From Euglena gracilis (lineage: Eukaryota > Euglenida > Euglenophyceae > Euglenales), in the NCBI GenBank assembly GCA_039621445.1, contig CP154955.1, positions 11,024,241-11,088,240 of the forward strand: a DNA stretch of 64,000 nt, in the 5' to 3' direction. A program made the translations under genes and the position numbers. The notes beneath the pieces were generated by a model, which saw nothing but the letters and a program-made list of their open reading frames with translations, was not told the origin of the DNA and made no database searches. Of the stretch, positions 34,718 to 46,652 are shown one piece after another. How positions within the stretch are numbered: position 1 is the first letter of the stretch; each line of letters starts with the position of its first letter.

Positions 34718-35786
34718 TGGGCCGTGCGGTGCTCTCCCCCCCAAAAAACTTCAGCTTTCCCACTGACCGCGCAGAGCACACACTGGCAGCGTTCCCACCC
34801 CCCCCCCCGACGACGTGCGCACACCCGGCCGCACCCTTTGGGCGCTGCGCCCCAACGCCAGTGTTCCGGCACGCGCTTATGGATTCGGCATTTGGTTTGC
34901 CGACGGAAACGACATTGGGATTTTTTTGAAATCAGAATCAATCATGAGGAGCTTCTTTTGGGGTAATTTGCCACTCCAAGGCACATTTTCGAGGTTTCCA
35001 TTGGCATGTGATTACGGTAAAAATCCTTTTGAGAAGAATGGATATAATTCTTTCGGTTTTTTTCCTGTTAGTGAATTGGGGGGCAACAGAGGGCCGTACA
35101 GTCCGGACAGAAATTGTGGGAGACAAATTTTATGGGAAACCACATTATTTTCCCCATGATTTGTCAGGTGCAAGTGTCACCTGTTGAGTTATTCACCAAT
35201 TGAGCTATTTTCGAAAACACACCGCATCGGGGATGTCAGCCGCACCGCATTGTTCACAAAATGGTTTGTCTGTTTTTTAAAAAATTACAGAAACAGTGAT
35301 TTTGCTTTTCCCTTCTTCATATTTTCTTTGTTTTTGTTTTGCACTGCACAACTGCCTAGCAAGTCTAGTTCAGGTCTCATCAATTCATCAATGTTGTTCC
35401 ATTTATGAGTGCTGCAAAATCCACCCCTTGGCATTGTTTTTCAGGGAGATGAAAAGGATATTCCCATGTGGCGAGAGCCAGGTCACCAACGCCCAAGGTG
35501 CTCATAAGGGAACTGTTGTTCTGCTAGTCAGGATCATGTTTCAGGTGTTTCAAGAGTTTCTTGGGGGAAAAAAATTATTACAGCACGTTTTTGAAATTAA
35601 AATTAAATTCAATTTGAATATTTAAATTGAATTTGTCCATTTTTTAAAAATTTACCTGAATTTAGTCGGAGGGCAATCCAATTTTTCATTTATTGTGCGG
35701 ATGGCAAACAACCTGCCAAGCACTTTTTGTGGATGGGATACCTTTCGGCGCCATTCGACGCAACCTGCCATGGCGGACCCTCACAT

Positions 35787-35854
<68 letters not shown>

Positions 35855-35974
35855 CACACACAACACACACACAACACACAAAACACACCCACACACAATA
35901 CCACACAACACACACAGGTGGTGGCTTGCTGCCCCTGGTCTAATGTAAGCCCAGCGCCAACCACCCGGGCTTCA
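34718..35974. other. Intergenic region between PLAA and gene 3
   Basis: No exon-like sequence recognised, apart from low-quality frames at 34800-34930. No AATAAA was seen close to the PLAA stop. An AT-rich part lies at 35580-35690 and an (AC)n tract at 35785-35930, near the presumed start of gene 3. Promoter elements cannot be identified. Confidence 0.5.
35785..35930 (+). repeat. (AC)n microsatellite
   Basis: A long (AC)n run with ACACAAC interruptions, ending about 45 bp before the proposed start codon of gene 3. Confidence 0.95.
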
Positions 35975-36091
35975 ATGTCGAAGCTCATCAAGCTGTTGCG
36001 CGACCAGGAGACGGAGCTGCGGTCCACTGCAGAGGCGTACCAGGACTACAAGAAGACGGCTGCCACCCCGCACACCCGGCCTTCCCGCCTG
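35975..36091 (+). CDS. Gene 3 candidate exon 1
   Basis: ATG opens MSKLIKLLRDQETELRSTAE, then AYQDYKKTAA, a charged helix. 39 codons to the CTG|GTCTGC donor, phase 0. The in-frame sequence upstream is a microsatellite, so this ATG is the natural start. Confidence 0.5.
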
Positions 36092-36677
36092 GTCTGCATC
36101 CGTGCATGTGTATATGGGATCATATGAACTCATGTGATTCGATTTTGTATTGTATTATGTTGTTCTCGCATTGCTGTTGGTTTATATTATTGTGTCTCTG
36201 GTGTGCTCTGAAATGATGCATGACAAGGTTAGCAGGGTAATGTGAAAAATGAATTTTGCACAAACCATTAAAGCATTAAACTTAGCAGTGATGCATTGGT
36301 CATTCTTCCAGAGGGGGAATATGGGAAGCATGTATTTCGCGTATATTTCACGTGTTTTCCACAGATTTCATATCCTTGTGTTGTTTATTGCCCTTTTCAA
36401 CGTCTGCAGCCTATTTGCATCATTCCCTCATATTGGCCACATATTTATGGACCATATATTATATACATATATTGACCACATACTTATGTATATTTTTTTT
36501 GGATATTTCCTAACATGTGAGCCATCTCTCACCATCTTCACCTAATTACAGCCATTTGGGGACACCACAGGCCACTATCAGCCATTTTCGCGCCATGCTA
36601 CGCCTTTGGCCATTTTGAGGCCATCGTGGGTTCCTGCGGTTTCCCCCACCCTCTCCGTCGTCCGTGCTCTCCCCCAG

Positions 36678-36875
36678 GCCTGGCCCGAACCCCCGGCCAC
36701 CCCGTCCCCCGCCCGGCCGGTCCCCTCCGCGTCGCCCTCCCCCTCCCCCGCCGCCTCGGCTGCAGCGGGGGACCGACCGCCCACCCCCGACGACGACGTC
36801 CGGGTGCTGTCCTGCAGCTCCGCCCCCCTCTTCCCCGCCGCCGGCCACTCCGCCCGGGCCGTGTCCACGACTGGG
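36678..36875 (+). CDS. Gene 3 candidate exon 2, Pro/Ser/Ala-rich
   Basis: 66 codons, phase 0 to 0. Starts AWPEPPATPSPARPVPSASP and ends with PPTPDDDVRVLSC and a short Ser/Ala part. A probable disordered region. Confidence 0.5.
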
Positions 36876-37090
36876 GTGGGGGTGCGATGCAGCAGGAGTG
36901 GTGGGACGGACGGGAGCCGGGTATTGAGGTGTGGCCCCGGGAATTGAACGCTGCTGCGGCAGAGAAGGGTGGGTTTGCCCTGAATGGCAGCATCCGTCAG
37001 GGTGGGGTGTCTGCGTGTTTTCCACCATTTTGCATTTGCGTCGAGTGTTGGGTATTGGCTCTCCGCTCCACTTTGCACGCCTGCCGGGAG

Positions 37091-37199
37091 GCCACACGCC
37101 CTGCACGCAACTCCCACCCCGCCGGCCCCGGCACCCCCTGCTCCGCATCCAAACCTCCGGAGCCGAGGCGCTCCATCTCGGAGGTCGTCTTGCCCCCAG
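37091..37199 (+). CDS. Gene 3 candidate exon 3
   Basis: Phase 0 to 1, ATRPARNSHPAGPGTPCSAS and EPRRSISEVVLPP. Low-complexity like exon 2. The phase fits both neighbours. Confidence 0.4.
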
Positions 37200-37694
37200 G
37201 TGTCCAGCCCACCTCCCCACCAGCGTGGGTTCCTCCATCGGGCCGAGACACCCGCAACTTCGGTGGAATAAAGTTGGTTGTCAGCAAATTTCCGGTACAG
37301 AATGCCGGGGAAGTTTTGTGTGTCGGATTTTTCCATTAGAGGTTCCCAGCCCCCACCATTGTTTAGGTGTGTTTGTTGGGCCTTGGATTTGCCTAGCCCT
37401 ATCCGGCAGCCATCTGGCACTCCCCTGTGGGTGGGGGCGCGGATTTTTAGGCCAAAAAATAACTTTCGGCGCTGAAGTAATTTTCTTTGTGCCGGTGAAT
37501 GGACCCCCATGGGTGGGGTCCCACCCATGAGGGGGTGGGTCCCACCCCCACCTCCTGGGTGGGGCGTCCCACCCCCCCCCCAGGCCTCATCGGGCCTCAC
37601 CCCCGATGCATCACTTTTTCCTGCCTTCTGGGGTGTTTGATGGGACGCACCCCACCCCCGCCCACCCCTCTTCGTCTCGCATGCCGCATGGCAG

Positions 37695-37798
37695 GCACGT
37701 TCGACGCGGTCGGCTTCCAGGCGGCGGTGGAGGCCATCCAGGTCACCTCGGAGCACCGCGACTTCTGGGCCGCATTTGCCGCCTGGTACCCGTCCGGG
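37695..37798 (+). CDS. Gene 3 candidate exon 4
   Basis: Phase 1 to 0, TFDAVGFQAAVEAIQVTSEH and RDFWAAFAAWYPSG. An aromatic-rich globular segment with a good CAG acceptor and a GTGGCA donor. Confidence 0.6.
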
Positions 37799-37954
37799 GT
37801 GGCATTTGTGGTGGGATGCCCGTTGCCCCTGGGGCAGGATATATGGAAAGCAGTTCGGTAATGAGGTAGGTGGTTCCCAGATGTTGGGAGGGGTAGGTGG
37901 TTCCTAGGTGCTGGGAGGGGGGTCCGCCCCCCCCCCGTTTCATTTTCAAAGAAG

Positions 37955-38110
37955 AAATCAGGGAGTTTTCAACAATTTCAACATCTGGCCTTTTGCCCGA
38001 CCACAGAACCGATAATTTTCCTGGCCACTTTCTGGGCGGGGTCCCACCCATGACCTCTGTGTCGGGGGGGGGGGGTCCGGCCCTCCTCCTCAGGGCTTCC
38101 ATATATCCCT
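37955..38110 (+). repeat. Dispersed repeat, family 3, copy 2
   Basis: Matches 7780-7945: GAAATCAGGGAGTTTT, CTGGCCTTTTGCCCGACCAC, AACCGA and TTTTCCTGG in the same order, about 30 kb apart. Confidence 0.6.
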
Positions 38111-38569
38111 GCCCTGAGGAGAAGGCTAAAAACTTACTGTACACCAGAAACCAGGATCGGAGTATTCTCCATTTCACCTCCCATGGGTTGATGAATACTC
38201 GTGGAAATATGTGTATCAGGTTGAAATGCTGTTGAAAATCTTATTTTGGGTTTGTGCACTCCGTATCCATTCTGGGTTTTTTGATGCCCACTGAATTTCC
38301 ACTCTCGGGACCAAAATCCCCGAAAATAGCGTGTCCTCTCGTACTACAAATCAGTCGGCGGTTGACGATTTGACTCCAAATGAGTGTGGAACAAAGCCAC
38401 TGCAGTACCATTTGCCACATCATACAGTCCAGAGCCACAGTTCCGTTCCAACATGGGGATTTCTGATGGGCGAACAGAAGCCCATCAAGGGTCTGAGTCT
38501 GCTGCTGCATGGCCACCGAAAGGCCCCCCGAGGCCGAGGGACCTTGCGCCGTGGCCTCCCGGGGCGCAG

Positions 38570-38662
38570 TTCAGCGTTCACTGGACGCCGGCGCAGGTGA
38601 CGCACTTCTTCTCCTGCGTGCGGCTGAACGCCCACACGCTGGCCAGCGCGTTGGGCTACCCT
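38570..38662 (+). CDS. Gene 3 candidate exon 5
   Basis: Phase 0 to 0, FSVHWTPAQVTHFFSCVRLN then AHTLASALGYP. A weak similarity to the Phe/Asn/Ala part of SET domains of the SMYD type crossed my mind, but the NHSC motif is missing. Function unassigned. Confidence 0.45.
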
Positions 38663-38882
38663 GTGGGAGGGCAGGGTGGTCCGGGCCGTTCAAGAGGTTC
38701 TGGATCTGATCGTCGCTTGTTTCTTGGTGTCAGCCATGGGTTGTTCAACAGCAGTTTTTGATCGTTGGGCGTGAAAATATGCGCGAGAGTGTTTTGAATT
38801 AAGGTGTGTGTATGTGGTGTGTGCTGCATATACGGGTATATACATCCAAATACCCCCAGCCGTATGTATGTATTGTATGGTT

Positions 38883-38922
38883 CAGAGCCCCCTAAGGGAC
38901 CCGGGTCCCTTAGGGGGCTCTG
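38883..38922. repeat. Perfect 40-bp palindrome
   Basis: CAGAGCCCCCTAAGGGACCC is followed at once by its exact reverse complement, with no spacer, in an intron of gene 3. It can form a cruciform or hairpin. Confidence 0.97.
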
Positions 38923-38989
38923 GCGGGTGAAGGTCCATGTGGTTCCACCTAGGTCCCACCCTGCCAGAAATTTAGGGTTTCATTTCTGG

Positions 38990-39200
38990 GGATAGGGTTA
39001 GGGTTACAGCCGAACTCCGAAGTAGGCTGCCATTTTTGGGCACAAGTTTAATCCCTGCTTCGGACCCAGTTTAGGTCGAATTGCGGTAAGATCCGACAAA
39101 TATTGATAAAACGTCGACCTAAATTCCGTCCTACCTTTTGTCCCTAAAAAGTCTCCATTTTTGTTACGCCAATCCTAACCCTAACCCTAACCCTATTCCT
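38990..39200. repeat. Inverted telomere-like repeats
   Basis: TAGGGTTAGGGTTA near 38993 faces CTAACCCTAACCCTAACCCT near 39176 in inverted orientation, about 170 bp apart. The TTAGGG-type units are interstitial, not a chromosome end. Confidence 0.7.
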
Positions 39201-39629
39201 AAAAACAAGCGCTCCTCCTCCCAAATCCAACAGCTATTGCCCGGACCCAGCATGGTTTCGGGGCACCGCAGGACCGAAAATCTGAACAGTCAGACCAAGG
39301 TGGCACCATGCAGACCCCCCCCCCCCCGGCAGGGTCCCTTATGGTGCTCCGAGCTGTAAACCCCCTAAATATCCCCCAGGGGGTTTGGCTTTGCCACCCA
39401 AATATAAAGCCCTCCCCTGATGTGGAGCAAGACAATGGTGCCATTCAGGAAAAAGTGGAAAATTTCTGGGTGGATGCAACATTTTTTTTTCACCAGAAAT
39501 GCTCCATTTTGGATCAAAATTGCACATTTTTTGGAAAAATAGCTAGTACACAATTAAAATTTGCCATAAATTTTGATATTTGGCCGCAATTGAATGCCAT
39601 TGAAGGTCATAGAGGCCACCCAAAAAAGT

Positions 39630-39735
39630 TTGATCCCCCCCAAATATAAAGCCCCCCCAAATATAAAGCCCCCCCTGAGGGTCTTGAAATCCCATCCAAA
39701 TATAAAGCTGGGGGGGCTTTATATCTGGGGGGGTT
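39630..39735. repeat. AAATATAAAGCCCCCC inverted-repeat element
   Basis: CCCCCAAATATAAAGCCCCC at the left is mirrored by GGGGGGCTTTATAT at the right. A related element with the same core (TCTTGAAAT) occurs inverted at 61530-61630, and a partial one at 39395-39420. Confidence 0.65.
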
Positions 39736-39749
39736 ATGTTTGTGCACAT

Positions 39750-40072
39750 GTATGTACGTACATACATACATACATACATCTGTACGTATGTATGAACGAG
39801 CGTACATACGTACATATGTACGTACACACATACGTATGTGCGTATTTATGTATGTATGTATTGATGCATGGATGTATGGATGTATGGATGTATGTATGTA
39901 TGTATGTATGTATGTATGTCTGTATGTATGTATGTATGTATGTATGTATGTATGTATGCATGCATGCATGCATGCATGCATGCATGTATGCATGGATGTA
40001 TGTATGTATGTATGTATGTATGTATGTATGTATGTATGTATGTATGTATGTATGTATGTATGTATGTGCATC
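39750..40072 (+). repeat. (TATG)n microsatellite with TGCA and TACG interruptions
   Basis: TATG/TACG/GCATGCAT tetranucleotide tract over 300 bp. It begins as a self-complementary ACATAC/TATGTA region. Confidence 0.95.
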
Positions 40073-40213
40073 AGCATCAGAGTTACATGAACATGAAATT
40101 ATTTGATTGGAATTCATGCAAATTTACACGTTGTATAAACCTATGCCAGGTTTTCGGGAATAATTTCGAGGTTGCTCCCCACCCATCGTTCTCCGGGCCG
40201 CCTTGGGTGAGAG

Positions 40214-40372
40214 GTGCTGACGGCACTCCTGGAGGGCGTGGCGCACCACCTGCTGACGGTGCGTTGGGCGCTGCTCTGCCCGTGGTGCGCCTTCAGCCTG
40301 GCCGAGGCCGACGACGTGGCGGAGCTGCCAGGCACCGCCCGCTGCCCGGGCCTCATCGCCGAATCCTACCCA
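40214..40372 (+). CDS. Gene 3 candidate exon 6
   Basis: 53 codons, phase 0 to 0. VLTALLEGVAHHLLTVRWAL, LCPWCAFSLAEADDVAELPG and TARCPGL. Contains a CPWC pair and a further Cys, possibly a metal site. The acceptor is weak. Confidence 0.5.
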
Positions 40373-40752
40373 GTCCCCCCCTCGTCTGTGTCTATATTTT
40401 TGGCCGTGATCACTTTTTAAACTGTTTTATTATATTATATGTTTTATTTTTTCTTTTTTTAATGTAATTTATTGTTTTTAAATTTGAAATTTTGAATTTT
40501 GTTGGTTGGGAGTGACAGCGAGCGGCTGTGAGGGTCGTGAGCGTTCTTTTTTGTCTCGCTGGCTTTGTTTTTAGGGGGTATGTTGTTGCGCTGCTGTCAA
40601 TTTCAGATACGGCATATTGCACCTGATCATCCTGTGCTTTCCTCGGCCAGTCGAGCACATACCGGTGGTACCAGTTGTCTGGCAGTGCCAGAGTATGGGC
40701 CGTGTGTGTATGTGCCACCCCTCCAGTCCAGTATTGGGTCCCCCTCTCCAAG

Positions 40753-40895
40753 CCGGGACCCGCTGCCGCTTCCTCTGCGAAGGCACATTCGAGCCCGACC
40801 TGGCCACCAACGTGGTGGTGACGTGCCAGCTGCGGCCCGCGCTGCACGCCACCCACACGCAGGGCGGCCCGGCGAGCTGCGGCCGGCCAAGCACC
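40753..40895 (+). CDS. Gene 3 candidate exon 7
   Basis: GTRCRFLCEGTFEPDLATNV then VVTCQLRPALHATHTQGG. Cys-containing beta-like pattern. The proposed phase (1 to 0) does not join exon 6, so its edges are uncertain. Confidence 0.35.
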
Positions 40896-41462
40896 GTTGG
40901 GCACCCTCACTGGTTGAGGTGTGGTGCTTCTCGTTTCCTGGCTGGAGTTTAATTGGTTGTTTCAATAATCATATTATTGTGTAATCACACACGTACCATT
41001 ATGATGTTATTTTGAATTATGTATCATTCTGTTGCAAGGTGATAGTTATGGGATGAATGTGTTTATTACAGTGTGGACAAACGTCATGGGAGACAAAAAA
41101 AGGTGTTTTAGAAAATGCAGGAATTTTCTGATTCTGAAGAGATTATGGGAAATCAACATTTTGTAGTTTTCACTGCTTACGATGAAGTTTTTTTTTCCAG
41201 AAAAAAAGGAAACTCAAAATTCAAATAAAATGGTCAAAACGGTTTTCTGGTGGTCTTTTTTGTGATGTTTTTCACAAAAAACCCCAAAATTAACAATATT
41301 TTATAACCTGTCTTCTTGTGTGTGAATTTGTCCACCCCTGAGTGTGCCTCTCCCAAAGGCGTAGGAGAGTTACGCTGGAAAATAATTCTGGGGAAAAAGT
41401 TTGGGAAATTGAGGTGGTTTCCCTTAATTTTTGTCTCGCATAATTTTTCTTGTATGTGTGTA

Positions 41463-41524
41463 TACACACACATATGTATATGTTTATGTTTATGTATATG
41501 TATATGTACATGTATATGTCTATG

Positions 41525-41570
<46 letters not shown>

Positions 41571-41967
41571 CATGTATATGTATATGTATATGTGCGTATA
41601 TATATGGCAGGTGAGAATTTTAGTACCCCCCCGGGGGGGTACTAAAGTACACCCCGCGATGGACACCCCCATTATTGAAGGAGTAGGGTTAGGTCCGCAC
41701 ATCCTAATTTGCGCTAATTGGCTATGTTGCGCTAATTGGCTATGTTGCGCAACATAGCCAATTAGCGCAACATAGCCAATTAGCGCAAATTAGCATGTGC
41801 GCACCTAACCCTATACCTTCAATTAAGGGGGTTGCCCGCCGCGGGGAGGCCTTAAGGACCCCCGGGGGGGGGGGGGGTACTAAAGTTCTCACCTGCCATA
41901 TATATAATATATACAGATATATGTACAGATATATATACAGATATATATATATATATATATATATATC

Positions 41968-42017
<50 letters not shown>

Positions 42018-42083
42018 CATATGCATATGTATATATGTATATGCATATGCATACATATGTATATGTATATGTATATGTATATG

Positions 42084-42163
<80 letters not shown>

Positions 42164-42170
42164 GTGTATG

Positions 42171-42247
<77 letters not shown>

Positions 42248-42265
42248 TTATGTATGTGTATATGT
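41463..42265 (+). repeat. (TATATG)n microsatellite, interrupted by an inserted foldback
   Basis: TATATG hexamer tracts at 41463-41605 and 41898-42265. The two parts flank the inverted-repeat element at 41606-41897, as if it had landed inside one tract. Confidence 0.93.
41606..41897. mobile_element. Foldback MITE in a TATATG microsatellite
   Basis: The ends are GGCAGGTGAGAATTTTAGTA and its near-exact inverse TACTAAAGTTCTCACCTGCC, flanked by TATATAT and ATATATA. The centre (41695-41802) is a nearly perfect palindrome with two tandem copies of GCGCTAATTGGCTATGTT on each arm. There are C-run/G-run hairpins near each end. No coding capacity. Confidence 0.85.
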
Positions 42266-42715
42266 AACCACCAAGCGACGGAGGGGGCACAGATCCACAT
42301 TGGACGGTGGCCACAGTTGGCGCCGGGGCCGGCCCGGGCTGCCCTGGGCCCATCCGCAACCTCCCGTGCCCACTGCCGCCCCACATGCAGCGGCAGTACC
42401 TAGGGGAGTTGGTGGTGGGCCCCGCCAGGCTGTTTTGACCCCGCCCAGGAGGGGAAAGCCCCCCCCCCCAACGATGAAGGGTTTCAGCCACAGGGTCTCA
42501 TCCCCCCCTAAGATTTCATTAAAGCCACTTCTTGGCAAAGAGGAAGGAGGCCGCTGGTACCCAGCTCTCGGAATGCTGGTAGTGCAAGTGAACGATAACA
42601 GCAATCTCAGGATCCGCAGTGTGTTTCATCGTCAAATTCTGTAGAAACCGCACCTTCTTTCTGCTGGCACCTTTCACAGGACGCCCACAGAGCCACAAAC
42701 ACACGAGCGCGCGCG

Positions 42716-42731
42716 CGCGCACACACACAGC

Positions 42732-42811
<80 letters not shown>

Positions 42812-42870
42812 CACACACAAACACACAGCACACACACAGCACACCCACAGCACACACACACACACAGAAC
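42716..42870 (+). repeat. (AC)n microsatellite
   Basis: Long CA tract, preceded by a short (GC)n block. Confidence 0.95.
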
Positions 42871-43037
42871 ACACTATACACAACACACCCCCGCGCGCGC
42901 CCATGCCCACGCCTGTGCCAACGCACGCACACACGCACTCACAGAGTGAGGGGGGGGGGTAGGAGAGAGTGAGAGAGGGGGGGACTGAAGCATACACAAA
43001 CCCAACGTTGCTGGGATGGGCAGCGACCGCCCGGCAG

Positions 43038-43151
43038 CCTCCCCCGAGGCGCCGGCAGAGTTCGAGGGCCACTTCGAGCTGGGGGAAGGGCAGTACGTGC
43101 TGTGCTGCATGCTGACCGGCCGCCTGGCCGAGCTCCGCGTGGAGGGGGCCC
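43038..43151 (+). CDS. Gene 3 candidate exon 8
   Basis: Phase 1 to 1. [20 protein letters not shown] and [14 protein letters not shown]. Strong GTGAGC donor, and the end phase fits exon 9 exactly. Unrecognised. Confidence 0.55.
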
Positions 43152-43553
43152 GTGAGCCTCGGGAGCAGGCGCTGTTCTTCGTCCAGCCGGAGGGGCCCGG
43201 GCCCAGGGGCCCTCCGCCCACAGAGGGCGGCACAGAAGCAGTGATGAAGGGCGTGTTGTGTATTTCTCTATCCTCCGTCTGGTAGGGATATCCGAACCAA
43301 CAAGTGAAGCGATCTCCCACGCCCCCAAAGTTCTGTTGGCATCCTTTTTTTGCATCGGTGGCTTTGAGACGCTTTTTCTGGCAAACCCTCAGCTTTTTCC
43401 TGAAGCTGTTCGGTCCCGTCTCACTGGGATGCGGGACAGGCATCGGCACATCTCTCCAAGCCACTCCGGGTTCTCGACCACCAAATGGATGCCAATTATC
43501 TGGCAACTGAAACGCGTGGTGGGCCCCCCGCCAGGCACCCCACCCCCCCCCAC

Positions 43554-43554
<1 letters not shown>

Positions 43555-43626
<72 letters not shown>

Positions 43627-43663
43627 ACCCCCACACACACACACACACACACACCCCCACACA

Positions 43664-43716
<53 letters not shown>

Positions 43717-43735
43717 CACACACACACCCCCCCCC
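43555..43735 (+). repeat. (AC)n microsatellite with CCCC interruptions
   Basis: CA tract mixed with CACCCCCAC blocks. Confidence 0.95.
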
Positions 43736-44074
43736 GCACCCCCCACCCCCCCCCCACCCCCAGAGGACTGGCACACCCCGCAAGACCAGCGACGCCACAC
43801 AACCGCTGACGGCCCCACGACGAGCCTCGAGCAAGCGCCCACTCCCCCCCCCGCACACACGAAAGCAGTGCAAGGCACAGCAGCAGCACGCAAACCCTCA
43901 CTGCACAGAGACACACACCGAACTCCAACAGGGCGTGCCACGCCAAGACAACCGAAACGGAAAGGGACACTGTTGCAGCCCTCAGAGGTGTTGGCCCCAC
44001 CAGGAGCCCTCCGGATCCGTGTGACTGCCTGGAGGTGGACTGGGAATACGCCTCAAGCATTCATTCCCAGCTTT

Positions 44075-44280
44075 CTCTCTGTGTGTGTGTTTGTTAACAT
44101 GTGTGTGTGGGTGTGTGTGGGTGGGTGTGTGTGTGTGGGTGGGGGTGGGTGGGTGGTGTGTGTGGGTGTGGTGTGTGTGGTGTGTGTGTGTGTGTGGTGG
44201 GTGTGTGGGTGTGGGGGGTGTGTGTGTGTGGTGGGGGTGTGTGTGTGGGTGTGGTGGGTGGGTGTGGGTGGGGGGGGGGT
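44075..44280 (+). repeat. GT/GGGTG-rich microsatellite
   Basis: GTGTGTGGGTG-type tract on the + strand. Confidence 0.93.
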
Positions 44281-44654
44281 GCTAGGGGCAGGTGGGGAGG
44301 GGGGGTAGGGTTTCGGGGTGCCTGTGCAGGTGGGCGCCGAAGGCGCCGGGGCCCTGACGGCCATTTTCAATGAAAATTCTGGGTCGGCCCGGACCCCATG
44401 TGCCTGCTAGGGGAGGCACCCTATAGCACCCACCCCCCCTTGGTAAGCACAAGCATGGTTGGGCGAATGGGACACGTGTTGCGTCTTGTGTCGGTATATA
44501 AACTCATCGGCCTAAAGTTCAAGCGAACTTTGAGAAAGCGACAAAAATGTGACAAAATTGGAAAGGATCCCGATGCCTAATTCCCACCAGAAATTCTAGA
44601 AATTCTGTGTTCTGCCCAGAACCAGAGCTCTTTGCAATGGCATGCACACGCAGC

Positions 44655-44696
44655 ACAAACGGCACTCACTCACACTCACAAACACGCACGCACACA

Positions 44697-44735
<39 letters not shown>
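44655..44735 (+). repeat. (AC)n microsatellite
   Basis: CA tract ending just before the acceptor of gene 3 exon 9. Confidence 0.93.
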
Positions 44736-44756
44736 CCACCGTGTCCACCGCCGCAG

Positions 44757-44866
44757 GCAACCACCTCCCTGCCACCGTTAGCCGCTTCTTTCTCCTCCCG
44801 AAGGCAGTGCGGGAGGAGAGCCTCATCGGCTGCAGCCCTTGCCCGCCGTACCTGACCGCCCTCCAG
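44757..44866 (+). CDS. Gene 3 candidate exon 9
   Basis: Phase 1 to 0. NHLPATVSRFFLLPKAVREE then SLIGCSPCPPYLTALQ. It joins exon 8 in frame and has good splice sites. Globular, with a GCSPCPP motif; family unknown. Confidence 0.62.
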
Positions 44867-44915
44867 GTCATGCACCGCCCGCGCCGTGGCCGCTGATCTA
44901 CCTTCCAGCAAAACA

Positions 44916-44917
<2 letters not shown>

Positions 44918-44972
<55 letters not shown>

Positions 44973-45120
44973 AAGCACGCACGCACGCATGCACACACAT
45001 CACACATGCACACACAACACGCGCACACACACAAGCACGATAGACCCAACACACACACACAGACACAAGCACAACACAGACACAACACACACAAACAGAC
45101 ACGCAACACACACACATACC
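44918..45120 (+). repeat. (AC)n-rich microsatellite
   Basis: CA tract with GCACGCACGCATG and AACACAGAC variants, directly after exon 9. Confidence 0.93.
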
Positions 45121-45260
45121 CGCCACCCCGGGCAATTGACGCCCCCGGGCAGCTGTGACCCCTGGCTGTGCCGGCCAAATTGTCACCCCCCCCTCCGTGC
45201 TGCCCAATTTGTCTCGCGACAATTGCCCGGGGGGGTACACAAGCACGACAGATGCAACGC

Positions 45261-45455
45261 CAGGCTTCTTTTTAAGTCAGAAAAAACCCCGGGGGGTCCG
45301 GACCGGACCCGTGCGGTGCGGGGGGGGGGGGGGGGCAGAGACCCAGATATGGGTTTCGGGAGAATTTTTTGGGGTAATGGCTTTAGACAGCCCGACCCTT
45401 GGGGGAGGTCCCGCGCCAGGCTGGGGAGACCCCCCTGGGGGTCAATAAAAGACTG
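45261..45455 (+). mobile_element. hAT-like MITE, family 2, degenerate copy
   Basis: Starts CAGGCTTCTTTTTAAGTCAG, like the well-preserved element at 55706-55994, and ends GTCAATAAAAGACTG. The 8-bp flanks TGCAACGC and CGCAACAC agree at 6 of 8 positions. Confidence 0.5.
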
Positions 45456-46299
45456 CGCAACACACACGCCCACACCCCACTATGTTCACACGCCAACCCA
45501 CCCAATTGACCCCAAATCCGAGCCCAGCACCGTGCTCATGCAGCCCAACCTTGTGCCGGCATTACGGCGGGCTGTCTGTGTCGCAGTGCGTTCATTCCCG
45601 CAAATACGCAAGATATGAGCGCACGGCAGTGTCCCGGAATGGGCTTCCACGCACACGTTGGGGGGGGGGGGGTTGGGTTTCTGCCGCGGCGCGGGGCCAT
45701 CCGTTCTGGAGCGACCGACTGCCCCTCACCCTGGGCAGGACACAGAGCTCGTGGGGAGGGGACGGTACGCCTGCTTTGTTGTGGGCAATGCGTTGTGCAG
45801 GCAGTGGCGCTTCATTTTGCTCCGGTGTTCTCCGGGTGTGCGGTGTGGCGTTGTTTGTGTGTGTCTGTGTTCTGAAATTGATCCTGTGGCGGTGGTGCTT
45901 GTGATATTTCCCAGTGCCACCCCAGGTCAAATGTTCCGAATGACCATATTTTTTAAGTAGCAAAACAACATGATTTAGAGCAGGAAGTTCACCCCCCACC
46001 AGGGGGAATGGATGTGGGCAGGCAAGGGGGGGCATTTTCCCAGCACTTTTTGAGGTGGGCTGGCCGGGGGCCCGAAAAGGTCCATTTTCAAGGGATAATC
46101 TGCTTGGTTGACAGGCGCCAGCATCCACAGCTGACCCCCCCCTGCCGCGGGGGATTTTTCTGTTGTGCCCCCCCCTGGGGTTGGCATAAAGATGCCATTT
46201 GATCAAGGAAAACAGGAAAAGTTAACTGCTATTTGGTGCTTTGCAAATCGTTGTCAGTGTCCTCCTTTTGCAATGTACTCAGACAATCACATTGTGACA

Positions 46300-46323
46300 C
46301 CCACACACACACGCGCGCGCGCG

Positions 46324-46385
<62 letters not shown>

Positions 46386-46520
46386 TTGACGCACAGACAC
46401 ACACACACGCACGCACGCACACACGCACACATGCACACGCACACACACGCACACGCACACACGCACGCATGCACAAACACACACGCGCTCGCACACGCAC
46501 GCACGCACGCACGCACGCCC
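46300..46520 (+). repeat. (GC)n(AC)n(AG)n compound microsatellite
   Basis: CGCGCG block, CA tract, GAGAGA block and ACGC/CACGCA tetramers in succession. Confidence 0.95.
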
Positions 46521-46652
46521 ACAGCACACATGCACACACAATTGTACCAAAAGGAGTGCTTTTTTTCAGGATGTGCATTGACTGCAGCCCCGCTCATCCT
46601 GCCCCTCCCTCCCACTGCTCCCTTTTGAGTCCTCCCCTGGGCCCACCCTCAG

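Noticed and set aside
36578-37756. A 392-codon ORF on the - strand
   Set aside because: It is the antisense shadow of GC-rich gene 3 exons 2-4, with an Arg/Gly/Ala-rich composition and no recognisable domain.
38570-38662. SMYD-type SET domain in gene 3
   Set aside because: The resemblance is limited to a few residues and the NHSC and post-SET cysteine motifs were not found.
39176-39196. Chromosome end because of CCCTAA repeats
   Set aside because: Only about three units, facing an inverted counterpart 170 bp away, in the middle of a gene. Interstitial repeat.
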